Origin: Leptospira semungkisensis | Lineage (GTDB): Bacteria > Spirochaetota > Leptospiria > Leptospirales > Leptospiraceae | DNA: 64,000 nucleotides | Assembly (NCBI RefSeq): GCF_004770055.1 | Contig: NZ_RQEP01000019.1 | Span: 620,001 to 684,000 of the forward strand | Reading direction: 5' to 3' | In this document: piece after piece, positions 29,210 through 38,763 of the stretch | Numbering within the stretch: the stretch's first letter is position 1 | Layout of the letters: each line of letters opens with the position of its first letter | The notes under the pieces: model-generated | The model's database searches: none | Seen by the model: only the letters and a program-made list of their open reading frames with translations | What the model was told of the DNA's origin: nothing | Program-made: the position numbers and the translations under genes

Positions 29210-30199
29210 TCATTTAACTACGAGCTGCATCCCATGGGCAGGATATCTGTCTCCTTGGAAGGTTCCTTCGGGGAATGTCGCGTCCAGAGTCTCGATTTCT
29301 TCTGCGCTCAGCTTCACTGACTGCGCTTCCAAATTCTCTTGCAGACTCGCTCTTCTCGTAGAACCGATCAGAGGAACGATATCATTTCCCTTGTGGAGGA
29401 CCCAAGCAATTGCGAGTTGAGCAGTACTACAACCCTTCTTCTTGGCAAGCTCTTGAAGCAGACTCACACGTTCTAAATTCGCTTCAAGGTTTTTTCCCTG
29501 AAAGCGAGGAGAATTGGCCCTAAAATCCGCGACTCCCAACTTAGTCTCGATGGTTCCGGTAAGAAGCCCCCTTCCCACCACTCCATAAGCAACGACGCTG
29601 ACCCCGAGCTCTCTCGCAGTCTGCAGGAGTTCCTTCTCGATTACACGTGTCGCCAGAGAATATTCTACTTCTAGAGCGGTGACCGGATACACCTTATGAG
29701 CCCTTCTCAAATTTTCAGGAGAAGCCTCGGAGAGTCCGAGATAACGCACCTTTCCCTCCCTGATCAGCTCCGCTACTGCGCCAACCGTATCTTCGATGGG
29801 AACATTCGGATCCACACGAGAAGGTTGGTAAATATCGATCACATCTGTTCCCAATCTGGTTAGGGTATGGGCCGCAAAATTCTTCACAGAAGAAGGTCGT
29901 GCGTCGTATCCGATAAAATCTCCCGAAGGAGTTCGAAGCGCTCCGAATTTCACGCTGATCAAAGGCTTATCTGGTCTGGTCTTGAGAGCCTCGGAGATCA
30001 AAAGCTCATTGTGACCGATTCCGTAAAAATCTCCCGTGTTCAGGAAATTCACCCCTGCGTCCAAGGCAGCATGGATCGTAGCTATGGATTCCTTTCGATC
30101 CCTCGTTTCCTTGGTGCCGTAGAAGTCTGACATTCCCATACAGCCCAGGCTGAGCTCGGATACCATGGGGCCATTCTTACCTAGTTTTCGTAATTGCAT
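29210..30199 (-). CDS. Aldo/keto reductase
   Basis: A 329-residue AKR barrel counted from the ATG with GGAGG upstream; an ORF extension to 30256 runs through the operator and is unlikely. The family frame is clear (S-E-L-S-L-G-C-M-G-M-S-D-F-Y-G; V-P-L-I-G-S-T-R for the NADP phosphate), but the catalytic tetrad is altered: F-L-N-T-G-D-F-Y has Asn for Asp, and I-Y-Q-P-S-R-V-D-P has Ser for the His, while Tyr and Lys (S-V-K-F-G) remain. Reductase activity is therefore possible but not assured. Co-transcribed with tetR. Confidence 0.8.
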   Translation of the reverse strand: MQLRKLGKNGPMVSELSLGCMGMSDFYGTKETRDRKESIATIHAALDAGVNFLNTGDFYGIGHNELLISEALKTRPDKPLISVKFGALRTPSGDFIGYDARPSSVKNFAAHTLTRLGTDVIDIYQPSRVDPNVPIEDTVGAVAELIREGKVRYLGLSEASPENLRRAHKVYPVTALEVEYSLATRVIEKELLQTARELGVSVVAYGVVGRGLLTGTIETKLGVADFRANSPRFQGKNLEANLERVSLLQELAKKKGCSTAQLAIAWVLHKGNDIVPLIGSTRRASLQENLEAQSVKLSAEEIETLDATFPEGTFQGDRYPAHGMQLVVK

Positions 30200-30212
30200 T
30201 TGGAAACCTCCA

Positions 30213-30251
30213 TTTAGTTTCAAATTATATATATTGTAATTTGTAACTAAA
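30213..30251. promoter_or_regulatory. Long dyad, candidate operator of the AKR-TetR operon
   Basis: Two 15-base arms (30213-30227 and 30237-30251), TTTAGTTTCAAATTA and TAATTTGTAACTAAA, pair at 14 of 15 positions around a 9-base AT-rich centre. On the minus strand the centre holds TATATA/TATAAT words 17-21 bases after TTGCGT, so the dyad would cover the promoter. It ends 14 bases upstream of the AKR ATG, close to its GGAGG. Confidence 0.6.
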
Positions 30252-30319
30252 CGCAAGTACTTTTTGTAGGATCTCCTACGGAGGGAGTTCCTACACCCCC
30301 CAGAATATCCCAGATACGA

Positions 30320-30341
30320 GACATAACTAGCGAATTATGTC
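30320..30341. other. Inverted repeat in the AKR-ThyX divergent gap
   Basis: GACATAA and TTATGTC form a perfect 7-bp inverted repeat with an 8-base loop. Just upstream (30266-30294) TGTAGGATCTCCTAC and GGAGTTCCTACA form alternative stems. The 205-base gap between the two genes thus holds several dyads and no ORF. Confidence 0.3.
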
Positions 30342-30404
30342 CGAAATTTGCTTTCCGCTTTTAGTCCGAATTCCAAGTTAGTGCTCCGGAGTAGCCAAAC
30401 CCCT

Positions 30405-31979
30405 ATGGAAAGCCAGAAACCCATTGTCCAACTTCTAGACGCAACGAAAGAGCCATTCAATCTCGCGATCGCTTCTGCGAGAACCTGCTACTCTTCCAAA
30501 GGGGTGCTCTTGCCGGAGGACATGGTCCGCACGGAGAAGTCTCTGGAGATCCGAGACAAGGTTGCCAAGTCCACGAAAAAGGCAGGCCACCTAACAACCC
30601 GTCAGCATCCTCATTTTATTTTTACCTTGGACAAGGTGTCCCGCCAATTCGTTTGGTCCTTTCTTCATTCTCATCCTTATTATAATTCCGAACAAGTGAG
30701 CCAAAGATATGTGGAAGTGAAGAAGGAGAATTATTATATTCCCCCTTCTCTTAGCGGCGAGCAGAAGGAATTGTATTTGGAAGCGATCGAATATGCGTCT
30801 AACGCGTATTTCGAATATGTGGAGCTATTGCATCCTTTCATCCAAGACGAGTATTTCCTGGTCTATAAGGCGAGAGCGAGTTATCCGGAAAAATGGCAGC
30901 AACCGATCAAGAAGAAATGCTTAGAAGTGGCACGTTACCTTCTTCCTTTGGGAACATTTACCTACTTATATCATACTGTTAACGGTCTTACCCTGCATAG
31001 ATACCATCGATTGATGAACTCCTTCGATGTCCCTGAAGAGCAACGCCTCGTAGTCGAAGCAATGATCGAAAAAGTAAGAGAAGTAGATCCTCTCTATGTA
31101 GATGAGATGGACGATCCGATTCCTTTGGAAGAAACTGCAGAGTATCAATTCTTTCATGAATTCTATAAGGACGGTTCTTCCGAATTTAGACCGGAGGCGG
31201 CCAAGAATTTCGTGCGTGAATTTGATGAGGATATAGATACACGTTATTCTCGCTTGGCTTCTTATTCCTCCAGTGGCCCGGAAGTCTTGGCATCCGCTGT
31301 TCGTTCCGTTATTGGAGCAACCAAATCGGCCTTAAACGACGAGGAAGCGATCCGATTAGTTCTGGATCCATCTAAGAACAAGCATTTGACTTCTACTCTG
31401 AATGAAACAACCATGAGTCCACTTGCAAGAGCCATGTTCAATGTGCATTATTCCTTTAAAAAGAGGATCTCACATACAGCGGACAGCCAAGACCAGAGAC
31501 ACAGAATGGTCCCAGGTGCAAGGCCGGTACTCATGTCTCAGTATACCGGAATGCCGGATTATATCGTTCCGAAAGTAGTATTAAAATATTCTCAATTAGA
31601 AGAAACATATAGAAGAAAGATGGACGGCATCTTCAAGAACCTGAATCGCTTCTTAGAAGCCGGCGGAAAACCGGAATATGCTTCTTATCTTCTTCCGAAT
31701 GCATTCCCAATTCGCTTTTATGAAGGCGGGGATCTATTGAACCTGCACCATAAATGGAGAGCCCGCACCTGTTACAACGCTCAGGAAGAGATCTTTCAGG
31801 CTTCTATCAATGAGCTTACGGATCTAAGCAAAGTCCATCCTCAGATCGCGAAATGGATCAAAGCGCCTTGCTGGATCCGCCTGCAAGGAGATGTAAAGCC
31901 TTACTGCCCGGAAGGAGATCATTACTGCGGAACTCAAGTGTGGAAAAGAGAATTAAGTGAGTACGATAGGACCTTATAA
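30405..31979 (+). CDS. ThyX-like (Thy1) double-domain protein
   Basis: A 524-residue protein made of two ThyX-like halves. The first has [19 protein letters not shown] and S-E-Q-V-S-Q-R-Y-V, matching the flavin-dependent thymidylate synthase scaffold, but the R-H-R of the signature is replaced (H-S-H-P). The second half has [12 protein letters not shown], which keeps R-H-R without the following Ser pattern. True ThyX is about 220-250 residues. Thymidylate synthase activity is therefore doubtful; a diverged flavoprotein is as likely. The ATG at 30405 is preferred to an upstream TTG at 30348. Confidence 0.65.
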   Translation: MESQKPIVQLLDATKEPFNLAIASARTCYSSKGVLLPEDMVRTEKSLEIRDKVAKSTKKAGHLTTRQHPHFIFTLDKVSRQFVWSFLHSHPYYNSEQVSQRYVEVKKENYYIPPSLSGEQKELYLEAIEYASNAYFEYVELLHPFIQDEYFLVYKARASYPEKWQQPIKKKCLEVARYLLPLGTFTYLYHTVNGLTLHRYHRLMNSFDVPEEQRLVVEAMIEKVREVDPLYVDEMDDPIPLEETAEYQFFHEFYKDGSSEFRPEAAKNFVREFDEDIDTRYSRLASYSSSGPEVLASAVRSVIGATKSALNDEEAIRLVLDPSKNKHLTSTLNETTMSPLARAMFNVHYSFKKRISHTADSQDQRHRMVPGARPVLMSQYTGMPDYIVPKVVLKYSQLEETYRRKMDGIFKNLNRFLEAGGKPEYASYLLPNAFPIRFYEGGDLLNLHHKWRARTCYNAQEEIFQASINELTDLSKVHPQIAKWIKAPCWIRLQGDVKPYCPEGDHYCGTQVWKRELSEYDRTL

Positions 31980-31981
31980 TC

Positions 31982-33214
31982 CTATTGAGCATCAATTCTT
32001 AGCACCCTTCCATTATAATCTACGATATACACTTCTCCGTTTGCATCCTCTCCAAAAGAAGGAAGCGGAGAGTGAAATCCCATCTCCTGGGTATGCTCTA
32101 TGATATTGTCTATTTTGGTTCCGTCCCAAATTAGGGACCAAACCCTTTGGTTTATAAAGTCTCCGTAGAAATATCTTCCTGCATAATCTGGCAGATTAGT
32201 TCCTCGATACACATATCCACCGGTGATTGCCTTTCCTGAAAAATGACTGTATTCTAATTGAGGCAAAGTAATTCCAGTTACGGAACATCCGACAGAAGGA
32301 CTAAAACAATGCTTCGCTTCGGTGATCTTCCATCCGTAGTTTTTCAATCCTTGTCCCGAAGTTTCTATATTCAATTCTTCGTATAGATTCTGCCCAACAT
32401 CTGCGATGTACAGATCGCCCGAACTTCTATCAAAACTGAATCTCCAAGGATTTCGGAGTCCCCAATCCCAAATATGAGGATTCTCAGAACCGGTGGCAGG
32501 TCTGTTTCCGGGAGCTGGAGTCGGATAGGAATCCACATCTATCCTTAGGATCTTTCCGAGTGAGGATTCCACATTCTGCGCATTGCCATTCGGATCACCT
32601 GCGCCTCCTCCATCTCCAGTTGCAATGTACAAGAATCCGTCCGGACCGAATGCGATCATTCCACCGTTATGATTTGCAAACGGTTTAGAAATATTGAATA
32701 CTTCTTTTACAGGAGAAGGATCCGCTTGGTCTTGATCTCCTGCAGAGCGCGAATATTCTGCAAGCACGATGGCCCCATCCGACTTGCGAGTATAATCCAC
32801 CCAAAATCTTCCGTTAGAAGAATAACTGGGATGAAAGGCCAGTCCGAGTAACCCTCTCTCTCCGGAGTAATCAATGAGATCCGTTCCTTCCGATCCAATG
32901 TCCAAGAAAGGAGTCGATAACAGAGCTCCATTCTTAATCAGTCGAATCTTTCCGCCCTGCTCCACCACGAAGAGTCTGCTCGTATCTCCATTAGGAGCTC
33001 CTACAAAAAGTGGGGCATTGAAACCGGAAGCGATCTCAGTAGTCTTAAGGCAAGAAGGAACCCTGGATTCAGAGCACTTGCTTTCTCCCAAGAAGAGCAG
33101 AGGAAGCAGGGAAGAATTCGCTGGAGGTTTACATTCGAGTAAAAGAACAGCGAATAAAAATCCGATGGGTAAAAATCGACTTTTCTGAAACCTGAAGACC
33201 ATTCGTGTTCTCAT
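31982..33214 (-). CDS. PQQ-type aldose/sorbosone dehydrogenase lipoprotein
   Basis: A 410-residue exported beta-propeller. The signal peptide ends L-L-L-E-C, a lipobox, so it is membrane-tethered. The soluble glucose dehydrogenase frame is visible: G-E-R-G-L-L-G-L-A-F-H-P-S-Y, N-H-N-G-G-M-I-A-F-G-P-D-G-F-L-Y, G-D-G-G-G-A-G-D-P-N-G-N-A-Q, and G-L-R-N-P-W-R-F-S-F-D. Such enzymes oxidise aldoses with PQQ in the periplasm. The ATG at 33214 has AGAGAG upstream; a longer ORF to 33265 lacks this. Confidence 0.85.
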   Translation of the reverse strand: MRTRMVFRFQKSRFLPIGFLFAVLLLECKPPANSSLLPLLFLGESKCSESRVPSCLKTTEIASGFNAPLFVGAPNGDTSRLFVVEQGGKIRLIKNGALLSTPFLDIGSEGTDLIDYSGERGLLGLAFHPSYSSNGRFWVDYTRKSDGAIVLAEYSRSAGDQDQADPSPVKEVFNISKPFANHNGGMIAFGPDGFLYIATGDGGGAGDPNGNAQNVESSLGKILRIDVDSYPTPAPGNRPATGSENPHIWDWGLRNPWRFSFDRSSGDLYIADVGQNLYEELNIETSGQGLKNYGWKITEAKHCFSPSVGCSVTGITLPQLEYSHFSGKAITGGYVYRGTNLPDYAGRYFYGDFINQRVWSLIWDGTKIDNIIEHTQEMGFHSPLPSFGEDANGEVYIVDYNGRVLRIDAQ

Positions 33215-33337
33215 CTTACTCTCTCTTTTAATAAAAACAAATCCAAGCATCCATGATTTGCGCATATCCGGATGAAAAAGGCTATCTGCTTTAAAAAAGA
33301 AGAGACTGGAAAGATTCCATTCGAATACACTTTACCC

Positions 33338-34516
33338 ATGACCGCTCAAACTTCTTCCAGACATGCAGAATTAGTCAAGTATAGACGCTTCATCCATAAA
33401 CATCCGGAATTAAAATACGAAGAAAAGGGAACGGCCGACTTTGTGGCAGCCCATTTACGCTCTTTAGGATACTCTTTCCAAGAAGGGATCGCTAAGACTG
33501 GGATCGCATGTCTGATCGATTCAGGTTTGCCGGGCAAAACATTACTCGTTCGAGCGGACATGGACGCACTTCCCATTGTGGAAGAAAACAAAGTAGATTA
33601 CGCGTCTGTTCATAGCGGGGTCATGCATGCCTGCGGTCATGATGCTCATACTTCCGTTCTAATGGGTTTGGCCTCCGAACTAAAAGAAGATATCAAATCG
33701 ATCGTCCCAAAAGGCAGAGTATTATTAGTCTTTCAACCCGCTGAGGAGGGAGGACAAGGCGCCGACAAAATGATCGAAGAAGGTATATTAGAAAAATACA
33801 ATGTATCCGCTGCGCTTGCTCTTCATGTTTGGAATCATATTCCTGTAGGAAAGGTAGGAGTCGTAGACGGCCCGATGATGGCTGCAGTCGACGAATTCCA
33901 GATCACTGTCCAAGGAGTGAGTGGGCATGGAGCAATGCCGCAACATACTGTGGATCCCATCTTAGTCGGGGCCCATATCGTGACAGCTCTCCAAAGCATA
34001 GTATCCCGAAATACGGATCCTCTGGATTCTTGTGTGGTCACAGTAGGCGCATTTCATTCAGGCCACGCATTCAATGTGATTTCTGAGACGGCAGAATTGA
34101 AAGGAACCATTCGCACATTCACAAAGGAAATGTTCGATAAGGCTCCCGAACTTTTCAAAAGAGTAGTCGAGAATACTGCAGCGGCATTCGGAGCCAAGGC
34201 AATCATCCAATACGAAAGAACGAACGCTCCTACAATCAATCATCCTGGAATGGCAAACCTAGTCAGAAGAGCCTCTCAGAATATCCTAGGACCAGATTCG
34301 GTTACAGAAGAACATGCAAAGACAATGGGCGGAGAAGACTTTTCTGCATTTCTCATGAAAGTTCCCGGTTGCTATTTCTTTGTAGGTTCCATGAACGAAG
34401 AGAAGGGATTTGTACATCCTCATCATAGTTCCAAGTTTGATCTAGATGAAAACTCCCTTCCCATCGGACTCTCTGTGATGAAAGAAGCAATCCGTATCTA
34501 TTTAGAAGAAAATTAA
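33338..34516 (+). CDS. M20 family amidohydrolase
   Basis: A 392-residue metallopeptidase of the hippurate hydrolase/IAA-amino-acid hydrolase type. The metal ligands are visible in [17 protein letters not shown] and H-V-W-N, with the terminal M-G-G-E-D-F-S-A-F. The central lid domain begins near [10 protein letters not shown]. It removes an acyl group from an N-acyl amino acid; the exact substrate is unknown. The ORF could begin at 33272, but the ATG at 33338 fits family length. Confidence 0.85.
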   Translation: MTAQTSSRHAELVKYRRFIHKHPELKYEEKGTADFVAAHLRSLGYSFQEGIAKTGIACLIDSGLPGKTLLVRADMDALPIVEENKVDYASVHSGVMHACGHDAHTSVLMGLASELKEDIKSIVPKGRVLLVFQPAEEGGQGADKMIEEGILEKYNVSAALALHVWNHIPVGKVGVVDGPMMAAVDEFQITVQGVSGHGAMPQHTVDPILVGAHIVTALQSIVSRNTDPLDSCVVTVGAFHSGHAFNVISETAELKGTIRTFTKEMFDKAPELFKRVVENTAAAFGAKAIIQYERTNAPTINHPGMANLVRRASQNILGPDSVTEEHAKTMGGEDFSAFLMKVPGCYFFVGSMNEEKGFVHPHHSSKFDLDENSLPIGLSVMKEAIRIYLEEN

Positions 34517-34980
34517 GCTCCCTTCGGCAAAAGACTTCCCTTTCCTATAGGGAAGTCTTTTATCTTTTCTTCTAAATTTTTCTCTTCTTCGCTTTTCTCT
34601 TCCAAGAATTCTGTCTTGATCTTGTCGGAACGAAATCCTGAAGTTTCCTTCCATTCTGCATACAAAATAGAAGACAAGAAACTGCTTACGGACACGCTAA
34701 ATCCTCTGGCAAAACTCTGGGCCTCCCAATAATCGAATCCCAGTACTTTCACTCTTTTACGTGAATCCTCTACATGTACTTTATCGAATTTTAATGCAGA
34801 GATTTTACCGAAGCGTTTCCTTCTCCTAAAACTTCCCACGATATATTTGAGTATCTTCTTAGGTTCACCGAAGGCTTGGATAGAATCTTTCCAGGCTTGT
34901 TCGCATTCTTCTGGCATCCTCCAATCAATTTGGATCATGCCCTTCTCTTCTTGCTCGTTGGTTGAGAATTTTTCTCTCAT
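34513..34980 (-). CDS. Hypothetical protein
   Basis: A 155-residue soluble, charged protein with no domain I recognise. GGAGG lies five bases before the ATG, supporting expression. It contains a basic patch ([10 protein letters not shown]) and an acidic, E/K-rich C-terminal segment. Its stop overlaps the end of the convergent M20 gene by four bases, and a strong hairpin lies in its last 15 codons. Confidence 0.6.
   Translation of the reverse strand: MREKFSTNEQEEKGMIQIDWRMPEECEQAWKDSIQAFGEPKKILKYIVGSFRRRKRFGKISALKFDKVHVEDSRKRVKVLGFDYWEAQSFARGFSVSVSSFLSSILYAEWKETSGFRSDKIKTEFLEEKSEEEKNLEEKIKDFPIGKGSLLPKGA
34531..34559 (+). terminator. Terminator of the M20 gene, inside the opposite gene
   Basis: A perfect 11-bp stem AAGACTTCCCT/AGGGAAGTCTT with a 7-base loop, followed by TT and a T-rich run, begins 15 bases after the M20 stop. 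It lies wholly inside the 3' coding end of the convergent hypothetical gene. Confidence 0.7.
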
Positions 34981-35190
34981 ATTTCCTCCATTTTACGAAG
35001 TGCATGGAAGATAGGAGAACTTCTTCTCACAATCAGAAATAGAATAGAATATTAAAATTTTTGCAAATATTACGCGATAAGCCAAAGAACGGGCTTAGAG
35101 CATAAATTTTAGAGACTTAATATAGAAAAGGCTTTGGTCTTAAATCAAACCGGATGCGTATTGTAAGCGACAAAAGAGCCTGCTTCGGCT

Positions 35191-36480
35191 TTAGCTTCTC
35201 ATCGCCTCTATATCATCCACTTCTTTAGCGATCATAGAAGTTAAGACCACAGGAGAATTTCCGTTCACAAGAATATCATCTTCTATCCTTACGCCTATCC
35301 CACGAAATCCGGCAGGTATAGTTTCATCTGTAGGATCAAAATATAAGCCAGGCTCCACGGTCACGACAAGTCCGTCTTTCATCGGCTTACTCTTTCCATT
35401 CTCGAAGTATCTTCCCACATCGTGCACGTCCATTCCTAGATAGTGACCAGTTCGATGCATATAGAATCTACGATATTCTCCCTTCTCGATCACTTCGGCA
35501 GCGGTACCTTTCAAAAGCTTGAGATCCAAGAGACCAAGTACTAGATTATGGATCGTCTTTTCATGAACGAAATTAAATTCTACTCCTGCCTTTGTCTCTT
35601 CGATCGCTCTTTTCTGCGCATCCAGAACGAGTTCGTAGATTGTCCTTTGCTCGGCAGTGAATTTCTTTCCGGAAGGGAAAACGCGAGTAACGTCTGCAGT
35701 ATAATAATCCTTCTCCGCTCCGCTATCAACGAGAATTGCCTCGTTCTCTCCTATCTTTGCTCGATTCGTAGTGTAATGTAGAATCGTAGCATTCTTTCCT
35801 GCTGCAACGATATGACCGTAGCCTCCACCCCAGGCGCCGTGTTTTAAATATTCGGATTCCAGAATGGACTCTAATTCAAACTCGTACATCCCTACTCGAG
35901 TTTCTCTAAACAATCTTTCGTGACCTAAAGCTGTAATGCGAGAAGACTCTTTTAACTTTTCAATCTCTTCGGGAGTCTTGAACATTCTCATTTCATGTAG
36001 AAAGTTCGGGATCTCCCATCTCTGAGGACCGAATTTTCCTTCTCTCAATCTGAGATTCAAGGTGCTAATCAACTCTAAGAGTTTTGCATCCCTCTCCTTG
36101 TCCTTTCCAAAAAAATGATAGAGAGTGAATTGATTCGTTAAGATCTGATGGATCCTTGCATCCCATTCTTCCAAAGAGAAGCTCTCATCGAGTTCTAATC
36201 TATTTTTGATCTCGTCCTTGCCCAAACGAATGCCGGTCCAGATTTCTCTTTCCTTGTCTTTCGGAAGTGCAAAGTGAGCCGAATAATCTCGTCTCAGAAC
36301 AAGGATCCCGTCCTCTTCTTCGATGCCTGTCAGATAATAGTAATCGGAATCTTGTCGGAACTTATACTCTACGTCTCTGTTCCGAATTCTTTGAGGAGCT
36401 GCAAAAAGGAGTAAGACCTCGGATTCCTTCAATAGGTCTTGGACATTACGAATGCGTTTGCGAAAAATACTTTGGTCCAT
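35191..36480 (-). CDS. pepP: Xaa-Pro aminopeptidase (aminopeptidase P)
   Basis: A 429-residue M24 peptidase. The N-terminal domain begins R-I-R-N-V-Q-D-L; the pita-bread domain has all five metal ligands: V-D-S-G-A-E-x-x-Y-Y-T-A-D-V-T-R (two Asp), H-R-T-G-H-Y-L-G-M-D-V-H-D-V-G (His), V-E-P-G-L-Y-F (Glu) and V-R-I-E-D-D (Glu). It trims N-terminal residues before proline in the cytoplasm. It is followed upstream by the GT9 gene with only two bases between. Confidence 0.92.
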   Translation of the reverse strand: MDQSIFRKRIRNVQDLLKESEVLLLFAAPQRIRNRDVEYKFRQDSDYYYLTGIEEEDGILVLRRDYSAHFALPKDKEREIWTGIRLGKDEIKNRLELDESFSLEEWDARIHQILTNQFTLYHFFGKDKERDAKLLELISTLNLRLREGKFGPQRWEIPNFLHEMRMFKTPEEIEKLKESSRITALGHERLFRETRVGMYEFELESILESEYLKHGAWGGGYGHIVAAGKNATILHYTTNRAKIGENEAILVDSGAEKDYYTADVTRVFPSGKKFTAEQRTIYELVLDAQKRAIEETKAGVEFNFVHEKTIHNLVLGLLDLKLLKGTAAEVIEKGEYRRFYMHRTGHYLGMDVHDVGRYFENGKSKPMKDGLVVTVEPGLYFDPTDETIPAGFRGIGVRIEDDILVNGNSPVVLTSMIAKEVDDIEAMRS

Positions 36481-36482
36481 GT

Positions 36483-37511
36483 TTATCCTTTTATTAGACG
36501 GATCGCCTCTCTAACCATAGCATCCGTATCTTGTTCCAACATACAACGAAAATGTTTTTTAGGACAGACCCTTCCCCCATGAATTCCACAAGGACGGCAG
36601 TCTAGTCCGTAGATCTCGGAAATAAATATTTTATCGGCAAGAGGTGTATAACCGAATGCGGGAATCGTTGCGCCGAACGCCGCCAAAGTAGGAGTATTAA
36701 AAGAAGAAGCAAAATGAATAGGAGAAGAATCGTTAGTCACAAGTAGAGCCGCCTGGCTCATTAAATAGCTCATCTCCGGAAGACTAGTCTTTCCCGCGAG
36801 ATTGATCCCGAACCCTTGCCCCACCTCTTCACAAAGAGGAATATCTCCCTTTCCACCGGTGAGAACAATTTTGTATCCGGTCTTCTCCGCAAGCTCTGAA
36901 CCGATGGTCCTAAACTTTTCCGCAGGCATGCGTTTCGTTTCCCAAACAGAAGAAGGAGCTAGAAGAATAAACTTCCCCTTTTCCAATCCATGCTTTTTCA
37001 TTTCAGCTTGGATGCCGACCACAGATTCAGGTTTCCAGAATAGTTCAGGTTTTCTAGATACATTCTTCCGTTCTTCTTCCGTATAAAGAAGAGACAAAAG
37101 TTTATCCACTTCATGAGGACCGAGTATCGGTCTCTGTCTTCGATCATTTAGTAAGAAAGAAAATCCAGCGCTCTTATATCCGATCCGGATCCGAGCACCA
37201 CTCATCCAAGCGATAATAGAAGAACGAAAAGAAAAATGAGGACTGATACAAAGAGTAAATTTACGTTTTCGGATTGCTTGGCAGAAATTCCAAAATCCAA
37301 AGAGAGAAGATTTGATCTGCTTCTTGTCCAAAGGGATGATCTCATCTATCCAAGGATTGGCCTCTAAGACAGATTCGGTTCCCTTGTTTACGATCACAGT
37401 CATCTTTGAATTCGGATACTTCTTCTTAATTTCTCTGAACAAAGGAGTAGTTAAGATGAGATCTCCTAAAAAGGCGGTTTGGATGACTAGAATATTCTCT
37501 TTCTGATTCAT
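36483..37511 (-). CDS. GT9 heptosyltransferase-like glycosyltransferase
   Basis: A 342-residue GT-B enzyme. The start I-L-V-I-Q-T-A-F-L-G-D-L-I-L-T-T-P-L is the acceptor-site motif of ADP-heptose:LPS transferases; the C-terminal half has T-G-G-K-G-D, A-G-K-T-S-L-P-E-M and V-T-N-D-S-S-P-I-H, the nucleotide-sugar site. A C-terminal C-R-P-C-G cluster and D-C-R-P are typical. It probably adds a sugar during LPS core assembly. Overlaps the thiolase-like gene by four bases. Confidence 0.85.
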   Translation of the reverse strand: MNQKENILVIQTAFLGDLILTTPLFREIKKKYPNSKMTVIVNKGTESVLEANPWIDEIIPLDKKQIKSSLFGFWNFCQAIRKRKFTLCISPHFSFRSSIIAWMSGARIRIGYKSAGFSFLLNDRRQRPILGPHEVDKLLSLLYTEEERKNVSRKPELFWKPESVVGIQAEMKKHGLEKGKFILLAPSSVWETKRMPAEKFRTIGSELAEKTGYKIVLTGGKGDIPLCEEVGQGFGINLAGKTSLPEMSYLMSQAALLVTNDSSPIHFASSFNTPTLAAFGATIPAFGYTPLADKIFISEIYGLDCRPCGIHGGRVCPKKHFRCMLEQDTDAMVREAIRLIKG

Positions 37512-38632
37512 TCTTTTGCCTCTAAGATCGTAGCAAAATTATTCACTCCCAAGCCTCCGATAGAAAGAGAGAGTGCAGTGTTTGCAGAATTCGACTGTAA
37601 ATAATTGGAAAGTTCCGCCACTTGTGCGAGACCCGAAACTCCAACAGGATGTCCTCTGGTTTTCAAACCTCCCGAAGGATTGATCGGGAGTCTTCCTCTC
37701 TTATCCGTGATGCCTTCAGCGACTGCTGCTAATGACTTACCTTGTTCAAAGAGCCCCGAGTCTTCGGCCGCTATGATCTCGAAGATAGTAAATGCATCGT
37801 GCAGTTCCGCAACCTGAATATCCTTTGCAGTCTTTCCAGATTCTTGGTATGCCTGTTGGAATGCCATTTTAGAAGCAGGAAAGCTTAGGCCCCCGGGAGT
37901 TCCATTGACCTGACCTAGGCCGAAACCTGTGCCGGAGATAAATACTTTTTTGTTTCCCTTCTTCAAGCGGGAAGAATCTGACTCTAACAATAACCCGCAG
38001 GCCCCGTCAGACAGAGGAGATATATCATATAAACAGAATGGACTAGAAAACATGGGAGAAGAGAAATATTCCTCTTCATTTAAGTTTTTTTGAATATGCG
38101 CGATCGGATTCTCCAAACCGTTATCATGCAATTTTTTTGATAAACGGAAGAGATCCTTTCTAGTATATCCGAAATCCTTTAAGTATCTAGTAGCAGTCAG
38201 AGCCCCGCCCTGGGCCATAGACATTGCCAAGGACCTCTGCTGAGAAGAAAGCACAGAGCCAAGTAGTAGATTATTTTCTTCTCTCGGAAGCTTGCTCATG
38301 ACCTCGGTTGCAAGCACCATTCCTCTTTGGAACTTGCCGGACAATATCAAGAATCTTGCAAGATGCAATGCGGACGCCCCACTAGAAGAAGCGGTTTCGG
38401 ATCGGATCGCGAATAAAGAAGGAAGTCCCAGATCCTCCTTGATCTTTGCAGGAAGAAAAATCTCTCCCGTATAACGTTCCGGGGCCATGGAACTGAAGAC
38501 CAAGAACTCAGGATGGAACTCAGGATTCCTTTTAAGTAAATGATTCGCAGTCTCATACGAGAGCGACTGATAGTCAAAATCAGTCTTGCCGAATTTACTC
38601 AAATGAGAGTCCAGCACGTAGGCCAAGGTCAT
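37508..38632 (-). CDS. Thiolase-like protein, SCP2 type, lacking nucleophile Cys
   Basis: A 374-residue thiolase-fold protein. The C-terminal half is of SCP2 type: A-E-L-H-D-A-F-T-I-F-E and N-P-S-G-G-L-K-T-R-G-H-P-V-G-V-S-G, with the catalytic His. At the position of the nucleophile (normally A-C-A-S-G) the sequence is A-S-S-S-G, with Ser82 in place of Cys. This points away from ordinary acetyl-CoA acetyltransferase or beta-ketothiolase activity. Role unknown; some thiolase-like proteins act as binding partners or catalyse other acyl transfers. Confidence 0.75.
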   Translation of the reverse strand: MTLAYVLDSHLSKFGKTDFDYQSLSYETANHLLKRNPEFHPEFLVFSSMAPERYTGEIFLPAKIKEDLGLPSLFAIRSETASSSGASALHLARFLILSGKFQRGMVLATEVMSKLPREENNLLLGSVLSSQQRSLAMSMAQGGALTATRYLKDFGYTRKDLFRLSKKLHDNGLENPIAHIQKNLNEEEYFSSPMFSSPFCLYDISPLSDGACGLLLESDSSRLKKGNKKVFISGTGFGLGQVNGTPGGLSFPASKMAFQQAYQESGKTAKDIQVAELHDAFTIFEIIAAEDSGLFEQGKSLAAVAEGITDKRGRLPINPSGGLKTRGHPVGVSGLAQVAELSNYLQSNSANTALSLSIGGLGVNNFATILEAKE

Positions 38633-38693
38633 AATCCAACTAAGTTTTCATTTTAGAATTTAGGGCAAAGTCAAAAATAGGAATAGGAAAGGA

Positions 38694-38722
38694 TTGAATT
38701 TTAGAAACTCGCTTTTCAAAAT
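38694..38722 (+). promoter_or_regulatory. Putative bacterioferritin promoter
   Basis: TTGAAT, 17-base spacer, CAAAAT, 41 bases before the GTG start. TTGAA and TTCAA within it form a loose inverted repeat that could hold a regulator. Confidence 0.4.
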
Positions 38723-38763
38723 AGGCACTCTCGTTTATAGTGATCTCAGGTAGGAGAAACGAC

